DNA from: Paludibacter sp. UBA5753
GTDB lineage: Bacteria; Bacteroidota; Bacteroidia; Bacteroidales; Paludibacteraceae
Assembly: GCA_002427615.1 (NCBI GenBank)
Contig: DIFH01000056.1
Coordinates: 61,977 to 68,809 of the forward strand
Direction of reading: 5' to 3'
DNA: 6,833 nucleotides
Part shown: piece after piece, positions 1-6,833 of the stretch
Layout: each line of letters opens with the position of its first letter
How positions within the stretch are numbered: position 1 is the stretch's first letter
Made by a program: the position numbers and the translations under genes
Notes under the pieces: model-generated
What the model was told of the DNA's origin: nothing
Databases searched by the model: none
The model's input: the letters and a program-made list of their open reading frames with translations, nothing else

Positions 1-50
1 TTCGTCTAAGGTATTTAAGAAGTTCAGCCGATTTTATTATCAGTTATATT

Positions 51-1205
51 TTATTCAAACATATTTCTGAAACGCGAGAAAAAATCACGTGAAGCCGCTG
101 AATTGGGTTTTACATTTTCCGATTTTCCCAGCTTCTCAATTAGCGCTTTTTCTTCTTTATTCAGATTTTCGGGGATATAAACGCCAACGTTTATCAATAA
201 ATCACCTGTTCCGTAACGATTTACGTTGGGCAAACCTTTTCCACGCAAGCGTAACACTTTTCCCGGCTGCGTTCCGGGATTGATGGTTACTTTTACTTTT
301 CCATCCACCGTAGGCACTTCGACCGAGCCACCCAACACAGCCATAGGAACAGTAAGTAATAAATTGTATATTAAATCGTTTTCGTCACGAATCAATTCAG
401 GATGTGCTTCTTCCTCAACCAAAACGAGCAAATCGCCGTTCACACCACCCCGGCGGGCAGCATTTCCTTTGCCGCTCATCGAAAGCTGCATTCCTTCCAT
501 CACACCGGCAGGAATGTTGATGGTAATCACTTCATCTTCACGGACGATACCTTCGCCGGCACAATGAAGACATTTTTCTTTAATAATTTTTCCATCGCCG
601 CCACAGGTCGGACATTCCGAAGCTGTTTGCATTTGCCCCAGAATGGTTTGCTGTACACGCGTAACACGACCAGAGCCATGACAGGTCGTGCAGGTAACCG
701 GCTGTGAGCCGTGTGCCGATCCCGAACCGTTACAATGCGAACATGAAACGTATTTCTTTACTTTGATTTTCTTTTCAACGCCTGTTGCAATTTCGGCTAA
801 GGTCAACTTGACCTTTACGCGCAAATCGGAACCACGGCGAGCTCTCTGTCCATTGCTTCGCTGACTGCCGCCAAAACCTCCGAATCCACCAAAATGACCG
901 CCGAAAATATCGCCAAAATGAGAGAAAATGTCATCCATGCTCATTCCGCCACCACTAAATCCGCCGCCTCCGGCTGCTCCACCTACTCCCGCATGGCCAA
1001 ACTGATCGTATCGTTGACGTTTTTGCGGATCGCTCAACACTTCGTAAGCTTCAGCCGCCTCTTTGAAATTCTCTTCAGCCTGCTTATCTCCGGGGTTTTT
1101 ATCGGGATGAAACTCGATGGCTTTCTTCCGGTACGCTTTCTTGATTTCGTCGGCCGTAGCTGATTTGGAAACGCCTAATATTTCGTAAAAATCTCTTTTG
1201 GACAT
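51..1205 (-). CDS. dnaJ: Chaperone protein DnaJ (Hsp40)
   Basis: Co-chaperone that delivers unfolded clients to DnaK and stimulates DnaK ATP hydrolysis in the cytoplasm. The 384-residue product has the full type I layout: an N-terminal J domain (about residues 5-70) with the HPD motif at 33-35; a Gly/Phe-rich linker (about 70-115) with DIF motifs at 92-94 and 99-101; a zinc-binding region with four CxxCxGxG repeats starting at C155, C172, C198 and C212, all cysteines present; and C-terminal client-binding domains to about residue 345. Length is normal for the family and no key residue is missing. The start is an ATG at 1203-1205 that begins directly with the J domain. The bases just upstream are AT-rich with no Shine-Dalgarno match, as is usual in Bacteroidetes. 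It lies 108 bp after grpE in the same direction, so co-transcription is likely. The 50 bases after its TAA stop, to the window edge, show no clear terminator hairpin. Confidence 0.98.
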   Translation of the reverse strand: MSKRDFYEILGVSKSATADEIKKAYRKKAIEFHPDKNPGDKQAEENFKEAAEAYEVLSDPQKRQRYDQFGHAGVGGAAGGGGFSGGGMSMDDIFSHFGDIFGGHFGGFGGFGGSQRSNGQRARRGSDLRVKVKLTLAEIATGVEKKIKVKKYVSCSHCNGSGSAHGSQPVTCTTCHGSGRVTRVQQTILGQMQTASECPTCGGDGKIIKEKCLHCAGEGIVREDEVITINIPAGVMEGMQLSMSGKGNAARRGGVNGDLLVLVEEEAHPELIRDENDLIYNLLLTVPMAVLGGSVEVPTVDGKVKVTINPGTQPGKVLRLRGKGLPNVNRYGTGDLLINVGVYIPENLNKEEKALIEKLGKSENVKPNSAASRDFFSRFRNMFE

Positions 1206-1313
1206 AAATTTTAATTAAAAATGAAAGATGTGGAAAAAATTGCAAACTTTCAAACCTTGAACGTGAAACACGAAACGTACAACCTGACTTTCGTCGGGGA
1301 GGCTCGAAATGCT

Positions 1314-1883
1314 TTATTCTCCCACTACTACTTTCGAAAAACGGATTACTTTATCGTTCAAGGTATAACCTTTTGAAACACAATCTACAATTTTACCTTT
1401 CAAGTCCTCGGTCGGCGCGGGCAAAGTGGTAATTGCTTCGTGTAAATCAGTATTGAATTCCTCGTTTTCGGTAGGAATAGCTTTCACGCCGTTTTGCATC
1501 AAAAAAGCAATAAACTTATTGTAAATCAATTCCACACCTTCTTTAACAGCCACAATATCTTCGGATGTTTCCATGGCTTTTTGCGCACGTTCAAAATCGT
1601 CAATCAAAGGAAGCATGTTTACTAAAACACTTTCGCCGGCTGTTTTAATTAAATCCATACGTTCTTTCAAGGTACGTTTGCGATAATTGTCGAATTCAGC
1701 CATTAAACGTAAATTCTTATCGTTAAGTTCGGCACATTTTTGCGTCAGCACTTCCAAATCATCCGCAATTTGTTCGGCAGCCTGTTCCGAAGTTTCTTCT
1801 ACTTGAGGAGTTTCAGGAGTTTCCGTTTCCTGTTTTACTTCATTCACTTCGGGGATTTCTTCGGCATGTTTTTCTTTTTTCAT
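1314..1883 (-). CDS. grpE: Nucleotide exchange factor GrpE
   Basis: Cytoplasmic nucleotide exchange factor that releases ADP from DnaK and resets the chaperone cycle. The 189-residue product starts with an acidic, Glu/Pro/Thr-rich low-complexity tail (about residues 1-40), usual and poorly conserved in this family. A long coiled-coil dimerisation helix follows (about 42-105, including AEFDNYRKR at 62-70 and LIDDFERA at 93-100). The C-terminal beta domain carries the family hallmarks FNTDLHEAI (143-151) and GYTLNDKVIRFSKVVVG (172-188). Length is typical. The ATG at 1881-1883 is preceded by an A/T-rich stretch without a Shine-Dalgarno sequence. The gene is first of a grpE-dnaJ pair; dnaK is not adjacent. 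A 161-bp upstream gap contains a candidate Bacteroidetes promoter (see that entry), so the pair may be transcribed independently of the preceding genes. Confidence 0.98.
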   Translation of the reverse strand: MKKEKHAEEIPEVNEVKQETETPETPQVEETSEQAAEQIADDLEVLTQKCAELNDKNLRLMAEFDNYRKRTLKERMDLIKTAGESVLVNMLPLIDDFERAQKAMETSEDIVAVKEGVELIYNKFIAFLMQNGVKAIPTENEEFNTDLHEAITTLPAPTEDLKGKIVDCVSKGYTLNDKVIRFSKVVVGE

Positions 1884-1976
1884 ATTGAAAATAAATATTT
1901 TTTTCTACTTAATTTATTAACTTTTCTTGTCAGTCTTCGTTTATCAATAATTTTGCCAAAACGATATTTAACTTCT

Positions 1977-2006
1977 GAATGGCAGGGTAGAATGGCAGAA
2001 TGGCAG
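1977..2006. repeat. Three short direct repeats (GAATGGCAG) in the grpE leader
   Basis: The 9-mer GAATGGCAG (CTGCCATTC on the coding strand of grpE) occurs at 1977-1985, 1990-1998 and 1998-2006, the last two sharing one base. The starts are 13 and 8 bp apart. The cluster lies between the candidate promoter and grpE and directly abuts a palindrome. It could be a binding site for a regulator or simply a slippage-prone intergenic repeat; the sequence does not decide this. Confidence 0.75.
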
Positions 2007-2018
2007 TCTTTTAAGACT
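2005..2018. other. 14-bp palindrome at the expected 5' end of the grpE transcript
   Basis: AGTCTT and AAGACT are perfect inverted arms (6 bp) around a 2-base centre. In the grpE direction the palindrome is followed by GCC and not by a T run, so it does not look like an intrinsic terminator for the upstream Usp-like gene. It begins 3 bp downstream of the candidate -7 element, where transcription would start. It could be an operator or a small 5' stem; its effect is unknown. Confidence 0.4.
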
Positions 2019-2021
2019 TTT

Positions 2022-2056
2022 CAAACTTAAAACTGACAGTAAAATCAATCACACAA
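2022..2056 (-). promoter_or_regulatory. Candidate Bacteroidetes-type promoter for grpE-dnaJ
   Basis: On the minus strand TAAGTTTG (2029-2022) matches all six fixed bases of the Bacteroidetes -7 consensus TAnnTTTG. Possible -33 TTG triplets lie at 2056-2054 (24-nt spacer) and 2048-2046 (16-nt spacer). Both fall just outside the roughly 17-23 nt usually quoted, so the upstream half is weak. Transcription would start near 2015, giving a grpE leader of about 130 nt. The -33 region overlaps the last codons of the preceding gene. No CIRCE (HrcA) inverted repeat is present in the gap. Confidence 0.38.
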
Positions 2057-2815
2057 GGTGTACAAATCACCACGGGGATTGATTAATAAAACTGGTTTAG
2101 TCGATTTTTTCACCAAATGTTGTTCTTTTGGTCCGAAGAGCACATCATCCAAACCATAGTCACGAGAAGCGGTTACGATCACAATTCCGGCATTTTCATT
2201 TTCAGCTTTTTGCACTGCTTCTTTATCTATTCCGAAACTATCTTTCAGCCCTTTTCCAAAGGAATATTTGAACTCAAATTTATCGAAAAGTTGTTGCATC
2301 CGTTCGGCATTCGTTCCCGCTTTCGAACCATAATCGTTGGCAAGCAACATAACTATTTCCGATCCGCAAAACCTTCCGAAAGCTGCTGCAAACTGCGTTT
2401 TTTCAACTTCTTCTTCCAGAAAATTAACCGGTAAAATAACTTTGTCGAGATGAAGCTCCTGAAAATCATCTTTATACAAGAGATAAGGAATACGCAAATC
2501 GCGACAAGCATTCAGCAATTGCTGAATTGACTTTGACCGGCAATCACTCAATTGCAAAAAAAGAAACGAAACATCACGCTTTTCGCAAATTTCGGATAAC
2601 TGACTTAGTTTTGCACAGCAAACTTCTGAAAAAGCTGTTTTTATCCGAAGAGTTCTTAATACTTCGGATAAAACGGACTCTCTTTCGCCAATTTCTTTAT
2701 CCGACCCGACAAACTGTAAAACACCAAACTCCTTACCAAGTTGAGTGGCAAGTTTCGAAGCGCTTAATAGTAAAACGTGAGCTGTTGATATGTTTTGTAT
2801 ATAACTTAATATCAT
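2045..2815 (-). CDS. Divergent two-domain universal stress protein (UspA-like)
   Basis: A 256-residue cytoplasmic-type protein with no signal peptide or membrane segment. The C-terminal half (about 124-246) looks like a UspA domain: a first strand DKVILPVNF (124-132), a second strand SEIVMLLAND (152-161), a late strand GIVIVTAS (210-217), then GLDDVLFGP (221-229) and a final KPVLLI (240-245). The N-terminal half (1-117) appears to be a second, more degenerate copy: a helix rich in Leu/Ala, the strand FGVLQFV (30-36), VSFLFLQLS (82-90) and IPYLLY (109-114). In the usual ATP motif GxxGx9G(S/T), the first Gly is replaced, G221 and G228 align, and the phosphate-binding Ser/Thr is Pro229. ATP binding is therefore doubtful (inference). 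The ATG at 2813-2815 is 2 bp after the murF-alr stop. AGGAA ends 5 bases before it and could act as a Shine-Dalgarno, though those bases also encode the end of the upstream protein. Substrate or partner unknown. Confidence 0.65.
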   Translation of the reverse strand: MILSYIQNISTAHVLLLSASKLATQLGKEFGVLQFVGSDKEIGERESVLSEVLRTLRIKTAFSEVCCAKLSQLSEICEKRDVSFLFLQLSDCRSKSIQQLLNACRDLRIPYLLYKDDFQELHLDKVILPVNFLEEEVEKTQFAAAFGRFCGSEIVMLLANDYGSKAGTNAERMQQLFDKFEFKYSFGKGLKDSFGIDKEAVQKAENENAGIVIVTASRDYGLDDVLFGPKEQHLVKKSTKPVLLINPRGDLYTLCD

Positions 2816-2817
2816 GG

Positions 2818-5274
2818 TTATTCCTGAAAATAAACCCTTTTCACGCGGCGCGAAATACTTGTAAGAATCTCATAAGGAATGGTCTTCAGCCAACCCGCAA
2901 CTTCCGAAATTGTCAGATTTTCACCGAAAATTTCCACCATATCGCCTTCAGCAGCATCGATACCCGTTATGTCAATCGTAATCAAATCCATCGACACATT
3001 GCCAATCACTTTAGCCCGTTTTCCGTTGACCAGCACCTCTCCTACTCCGTTACCAAGTTTGCGGTCGAAACCATCAGCATAACCGATGGGTAAAATAGCA
3101 ATACGTTTGTCCTTTTCCACAATTCCTCTGCGGCTGTAACCCACCGTTTCGCCGGCTTTTATATTTTTTATCTGCAAAATAATGGTTTTCAGAGAACAAA
3201 CCTGTTTCAGGCTTACATCGGGAATGGAGCTGATACCGTAATGACCAATTCCCAACCTGACCATATCAAACTGGTACTGCGGTAACCGTTCCGTTCCGGC
3301 CGAGTTCAGGATATGACGCATGATGCGATGGGTAAAAGCTGAAGAAATCATATCCGCACAAGCCGTGTATCTTTCAATTTGTTCTTTAGTGAAAGTATCG
3401 AACTTTGCTTCATCGGCTCCGGCCAAATGCGAGAATACCGAACGGATTTTTACCTGTTGCTGATTTTTGAGCCGACTTATGAGTTGTTCCATATCCTGCA
3501 GTTCGAAACCAAGCCTGTGCATACCGCTATCCACCTTGATATGAATAGGATAATCGGTTATCCCCACTCGTTCGGCAGCAGCGATAAAAGCATCCAGCAA
3601 ACGGAAACTGTAAATTTCGGGTTCCAGGTTATTGTCGAAAATAAGTCCGAATCCACCTTGCTCTGGATTCATCACCACAATAGGAATGCGGATGCCTTCA
3701 CGCCTTAGTTCCACACCTTCGTCGGCCACTGCCACTGCCAGATAATCGCAACGATGATGCTGTAAGGTACGGGCTACTTCCACCGAACCGCTCCCGTAAG
3801 CAAAAGCTTTCACCATGCACATCACTTTCGTTTCGGGACGAAGTTTCGAGCGGAAATAATTCAGATTATCCACCAAAGCGTTCAGATTTACTTCGAGCGT
3901 GGTTTCATGGGCAATCAGCTCTATTTTGGTCGAAATTGCCTCAAAATGAAATTTACGCGAACCTTTGAGCAACACAATCTCATCTTTGAAATCGTGGATT
4001 AATCCCGATTTAAGGAAACTTTCGGTGTCATCGAAAAAAGCATGGGTCAAAAACGAAAATTTACCGGCATGTAACGAAATATCCGGACCTATGCCAATGA
4101 TTCGTTGAATGTTTTTGTTTTTCACCAATCCGGCAACTGTTTCATAAAGCTTTTCGGGCGATTGTCCGCTTTGCAGAATATCCGACAGAATCAAGGTGCG
4201 CGAAAGATTCTTTGCCGTCGCCTGTTGATTCAAAAAATCAAGCGCTATGCTCAACGAATTCAAATCGGAATTATAACTATCGTTAATTATCAGACAATTG
4301 CGTATACCTTCTTTTACTTCGAGACGCATAGCTACCGACTCCAATAAAAGAATCCGGCGAGCAATTTCAGTAGATTCAATGCCGAGATATAATAAAACGG
4401 CGACACATTGAAGTGCATTTTCTACCGAAGCATCGTCGGTAAAAGGAATTTCTACCGAAAAATCTTTTGAATTATATTGCAGAGAAACAAGGGTTTTACT
4501 GTTCGATTTTTTCAATTCAACAACACGAAGCGCCGACTTATTGCTTTTGCCCCACGCAAACAGCATCCCTTTAAAATCCAATTGGGCTATCGATATGTCA
4601 ACAACCTTATTATCCGCATTATAAATCAAAACTTCAGCATCCTTGAATAATTTCAGTTTTTCCTCGCATTTTTGTTTCAGGCTGTGAAAGTTTTCCTGAT
4701 GTGCATCGCCTAAGTTGGTAAAAACTCCTATTGTCGGACGAATTATCGGTTGCAATTTTTCCATTTCGTGCGGTTCGGAAATGCCTGCTTCAAAAATACC
4801 GAGTTGCGTGTTTTCATTCATCGCCCAAACCGAAAGCGGCACGCCGATTTGTGAATTGTAACTTCGCGGCGAACGAACGATGGAAAAATCGGTATGCAAA
4901 AGCTGATACAACCATTCCTTTACCTCGGTTTTACCGTTACTGCCCGTAATACCTATGACCGGAACATCGAAAGAATTGCGGCGAACTACAACCAGCTTTT
5001 GCAAAGCAGCCAAAGCATCATCAACCTGTAAAAAGACGGCTTCCGAAAGCTCCTTAAATTCAGGGAGTATCTCACTCACAACAAAATACCGTAAATTCTG
5101 CCGGTAAAGTTCGGCTATGTAACGATGACCATCGTTGCGTTTAGTACGAATGGCGAAAAATAAACTTTCGGACGGAAACGAAAGCGTACGGCTGTCGGTA
5201 AGCAACCAGTTGATATCGGCATCCGGAAATTTTCCGTTTACGTTTATCGATTGAGCAATTTTATTCAACTTCAT
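2818..5274 (-). CDS. murF-alr: Bifunctional UDP-MurNAc-tripeptide:D-Ala-D-Ala ligase (MurF) / alanine racemase (Alr) fusion
   Basis: An 818-residue cytoplasmic fusion for peptidoglycan precursor synthesis. The N-terminal part (about 1-450) is a Mur ligase, which uses ATP to add D-Ala-D-Ala to UDP-MurNAc-tripeptide. It shows the P-loop GITGSNGKT (108-116), FEAGISEPHEM (161-171), TNLGDAH (186-192) and NDSYNSD (331-337). The C-terminal part (about 457-818) is a PLP-dependent alanine racemase making D-Ala from L-Ala. PLP lysine K489 lies in VKAFAYGSG, HIKVDSGMHRLGF (578-590) holds the Lys and Arg of the active site, catalytic Tyr713 is in GETVGYS, and LPIGYADG (728-735) and GNVSMD (758-763) are present. 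Both halves look catalytically intact. This fusion is established in Bacteroidetes. The start chosen is ATG at 5272-5274, 2 bp after the upstream stop. A longer reading frame from 5295 would need a TTG start, would overlap the upstream gene by 19 bp, and adds seven residues ahead of the normal MurF N-terminus. Confidence 0.96.
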   Translation of the reverse strand: MKLNKIAQSINVNGKFPDADINWLLTDSRTLSFPSESLFFAIRTKRNDGHRYIAELYRQNLRYFVVSEILPEFKELSEAVFLQVDDALAALQKLVVVRRNSFDVPVIGITGSNGKTEVKEWLYQLLHTDFSIVRSPRSYNSQIGVPLSVWAMNENTQLGIFEAGISEPHEMEKLQPIIRPTIGVFTNLGDAHQENFHSLKQKCEEKLKLFKDAEVLIYNADNKVVDISIAQLDFKGMLFAWGKSNKSALRVVELKKSNSKTLVSLQYNSKDFSVEIPFTDDASVENALQCVAVLLYLGIESTEIARRILLLESVAMRLEVKEGIRNCLIINDSYNSDLNSLSIALDFLNQQATAKNLSRTLILSDILQSGQSPEKLYETVAGLVKNKNIQRIIGIGPDISLHAGKFSFLTHAFFDDTESFLKSGLIHDFKDEIVLLKGSRKFHFEAISTKIELIAHETTLEVNLNALVDNLNYFRSKLRPETKVMCMVKAFAYGSGSVEVARTLQHHRCDYLAVAVADEGVELRREGIRIPIVVMNPEQGGFGLIFDNNLEPEIYSFRLLDAFIAAAERVGITDYPIHIKVDSGMHRLGFELQDMEQLISRLKNQQQVKIRSVFSHLAGADEAKFDTFTKEQIERYTACADMISSAFTHRIMRHILNSAGTERLPQYQFDMVRLGIGHYGISSIPDVSLKQVCSLKTIILQIKNIKAGETVGYSRRGIVEKDKRIAILPIGYADGFDRKLGNGVGEVLVNGKRAKVIGNVSMDLITIDITGIDAAEGDMVEIFGENLTISEVAGWLKTIPYEILTSISRRVKRVYFQE

Positions 5275-5276
5275 TT

Positions 5277-6833
5277 TTAATATTTTATCCGGCAAACCAC
5301 TCCTTCGGTGGTGGTCAGTACAAATTCTTTTTTTGATAAAGGCGTAATGGTATTGATAATGGAATTTCCAATTTTATGTCGCCATAAAACCTTTCCATCT
5401 TTCGCATTAATTCCGAGCAATAACCCGTTTTTTGTTCCGAAAACTACCGTTCCATCCTTTTCTATCAGCATACTCGCATTATGATCATATCCAAAGGCGG
5501 CATCGGTTTTCCATATAATTTTAGGCGAATCAGCGAAAGCATCGAGCGCTACTACACTGTCGTTCATATAGCGGCTGAAAACCGTTTTCCCATCTTCGGA
5601 TAATCCCACGGTTTCACGTACTTCATGATGATTAGTGCGCCACACTACTTTTCCCGTTTCAACGTCAAGCGCCGTCCAGTAACGATCGGGAGCTGTGATA
5701 AAAACCTTTCCATTCGAAACCACAGGAAGCACAGCAGCCGGCGAAAAGTGCATACGATTCTGCCCGTTATTCCATTTCCACGCCAAAGTTCCATCTTTCA
5801 CATTCAGCGCATAAAAATTGGTATCCCATGCCCCGAACATCACTTTTCCGTTATTTACAACCGGACGGGTTTCAACATAACTTTTCAATTGGTCGAATGT
5901 CCAAAACACTTTTCCCGTGGACAAATCGAACGCGCGGAAACAACCATCGCTTCCACCGATATAAACCGTATCGTTTTGAATTAACGGACAACCCATTACA
6001 GCTTTAGTCGTGGTAAATTTCCAAATTTGTTTTCCTGTTTCTGTTTCGAGACAATAGATATTTCCATCGGTAGAACCGAAAACAACCCTGTTTTTGCTTA
6101 CTGCAGGCGATGAGATAATCCGGCTGCCGGTTTTAAATTTCCAAACTGGTTTTCCCGAGTTAAGCAGTACACCATGAAAAAAACCCAAATCGTCGCCATA
6201 AAAAACTACATTGCTCTGAACTGCCGGAGTGGTATAGATGCCTACGCGTGAATCCAAACGCCATATTTCGCGGACATTTTTATAATCTTCGTTGACTTGA
6301 TACGAAGGTCGTAACGACAAATCAGGTTGATCGTATTCTTTTTGTTCAACCGGAACCGATAACCAACGACGTTCGGGTTGCGCTGTTTTCTTCTCGGAAA
6401 CATGTATCGAATCGGAAATGGTGTAAAGCGAATAACCGCCTATTGAATCTTTTGCCCTGAGCGTAGAACGATTAATTATTCCAGGAATCTCATCATAATT
6501 TAACAATGAATTTCGGTGATAATGACCACCCAACACAGTCTGCACATTGTATTTGCGCAACACATCCGTCACATCGTACCAGTTATCCACATCGCCTGTT
6601 TGCAAAGGATAATGTGTTACAGCAATAACCGGAATGTCCGTTCCAACTTTAGTCAGTTCAGCATCTACCCAGTCGATATCCTGCGGTGCAATATGTCCAT
6701 CGCCCATTTTGATAATAGGTCCCGTGGCAAATCCAATGAATTTGAACCCTTTATGTGTGAATGTAAATTTATCATTACCAAACACTTTCAGAAAATCAGT
6801 AGCGCCCGATTCGCTCCATTTCAATTCGTGGTT
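5277..6833 (-). CDS. Metallophosphoesterase with C-terminal PQQ-type beta-propeller, 5'-truncated by window edge
   Basis: The 518 visible residues are open to the window edge; the true start and any signal peptide lie outside. The first three residues are Asn-His-Glu, matching the end of the GNH(D/E) metal-binding motif of calcineurin-like phosphoesterases. THYPLQ (73-78) and GGHYHRN (102-108) are the later metal-binding histidine motifs, so the 3' part of a phosphoesterase domain is present (about 1-150). From about 185 to the end are eight tryptophan-docking repeats (W191, 231, 271, 311, 352, 398, 441, 484), spaced 40-46 residues apart and mostly of the form (S/T/D)GKxxW, as in BamB and PQQ dehydrogenase propellers; eight blades are likely. 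PQQ binding is not implied, since BamB has the same fold without cofactor. Substrate unknown. Annotated homologues may be named only for the propeller. It ends 2 bp before murF-alr and is probably co-transcribed. Envelope location is an inference from the propeller family. Confidence 0.85.
   Translation of the reverse strand, partial: NHELKWSESGATDFLKVFGNDKFTFTHKGFKFIGFATGPIIKMGDGHIAPQDIDWVDAELTKVGTDIPVIAVTHYPLQTGDVDNWYDVTDVLRKYNVQTVLGGHYHRNSLLNYDEIPGIINRSTLRAKDSIGGYSLYTISDSIHVSEKKTAQPERRWLSVPVEQKEYDQPDLSLRPSYQVNEDYKNVREIWRLDSRVGIYTTPAVQSNVVFYGDDLGFFHGVLLNSGKPVWKFKTGSRIISSPAVSKNRVVFGSTDGNIYCLETETGKQIWKFTTTKAVMGCPLIQNDTVYIGGSDGCFRAFDLSTGKVFWTFDQLKSYVETRPVVNNGKVMFGAWDTNFYALNVKDGTLAWKWNNGQNRMHFSPAAVLPVVSNGKVFITAPDRYWTALDVETGKVVWRTNHHEVRETVGLSEDGKTVFSRYMNDSVVALDAFADSPKIIWKTDAAFGYDHNASMLIEKDGTVVFGTKNGLLLGINAKDGKVLWRHKIGNSIINTITPLSKKEFVLTTTEGVVCRIKY

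Noticed and set aside
226..567. Plus-strand open frame of 113 codons
   Set aside because: Antisense to the conserved C-terminal domains of dnaJ; the Ser/Pro/Thr-rich product is a by-product of the opposite strand's codons.
2005..2020. Palindrome considered as an intrinsic terminator for the Usp-like gene
   Set aside because: In the minus direction the arms are only 6 AT-rich bp and are followed by GCC, not a T tract. A short T run exists only on the plus-strand side, where there is no gene to terminate.
1740..2030. Plus-strand open frame of 96 codons rich in Phe, resembling a small membrane protein
   Set aside because: The Phe-rich part is the complement of the Glu/Lys-rich N-terminal tail of GrpE; the rest runs into the repeat-bearing gap. 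No start context or family supports it.
1884..2044. CIRCE operator (HrcA site) ahead of grpE
   Set aside because: No TTAGCACTC-N9-GAGTGCTAA-like inverted repeat is visible in the gap or in the grpE-dnaJ spacer.
2527..3093. Plus-strand open frame of 188 codons
   Set aside because: It lies antisense across the Usp-like gene and the murF-alr 3' end, both of which have recognisable protein families; its translation shows no known motif.
5625..5984. Plus-strand open frame of 119 codons
   Set aside because: Fully antisense to the propeller repeats; no recognisable domain, consistent with a chance frame.
6822..6824. TTG at 6824 as the start of the phosphoesterase-propeller gene
   Set aside because: The frame stays open to the window edge and the codons before it encode Asn-His-Glu of a conserved phosphoesterase motif, so the gene begins outside the window.

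Overview
The window reads as ordinary chromosome from a member of the Bacteroidota, most likely Bacteroidales. The main evidence is a fused MurF-alanine racemase, a well-known Bacteroidetes arrangement, together with AT-rich start-codon contexts mostly lacking a Shine-Dalgarno sequence and a match to the Bacteroidetes -7 promoter consensus (TAnnTTTG) ahead of grpE. The genus cannot be fixed from the sequence alone. I see no mobile element, CRISPR array, tRNA, rRNA or broken gene.

All five genes are on the minus strand, so transcription runs from high to low coordinates. In transcription order they are: (1) the 3' part of a metallophosphoesterase/PQQ-type beta-propeller protein, cut by the window edge (6833-5277); (2) a murF-alr fusion (5274-2818); (3) a divergent two-domain UspA-like protein (2815-2045); (4) grpE (1883-1314); and (5) dnaJ (1205-51). 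Genes 1-3 are separated by only 2 bp at each junction (TAA-NN-ATG both times) and so probably form one transcription unit. A 161-bp gap then precedes grpE. It holds a candidate promoter, a short palindrome and a cluster of three short direct repeats. grpE and dnaJ are separated by 108 bp with no convincing terminator, so they are probably co-transcribed as a chaperone pair. The remaining 50 bp (1-50) downstream of dnaJ shows no gene and no clear terminator.

Functionally the window joins two housekeeping themes. The first is cell-wall precursor synthesis: the fusion makes D-alanine and adds D-Ala-D-Ala to the UDP-MurNAc-tripeptide. The second is protein folding and stress: DnaJ and GrpE are the co-chaperones of DnaK, with a Usp-like protein between the two blocks. 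Neither dnaK nor hrcA is in the window, and no CIRCE operator was found.

I did not find a convincing undescribed system. The points most worth a second look are the phosphoesterase-propeller fusion coupled to the murF-alr unit, the Usp-like protein whose ATP-binding motif is eroded, and the structured leader of grpE.
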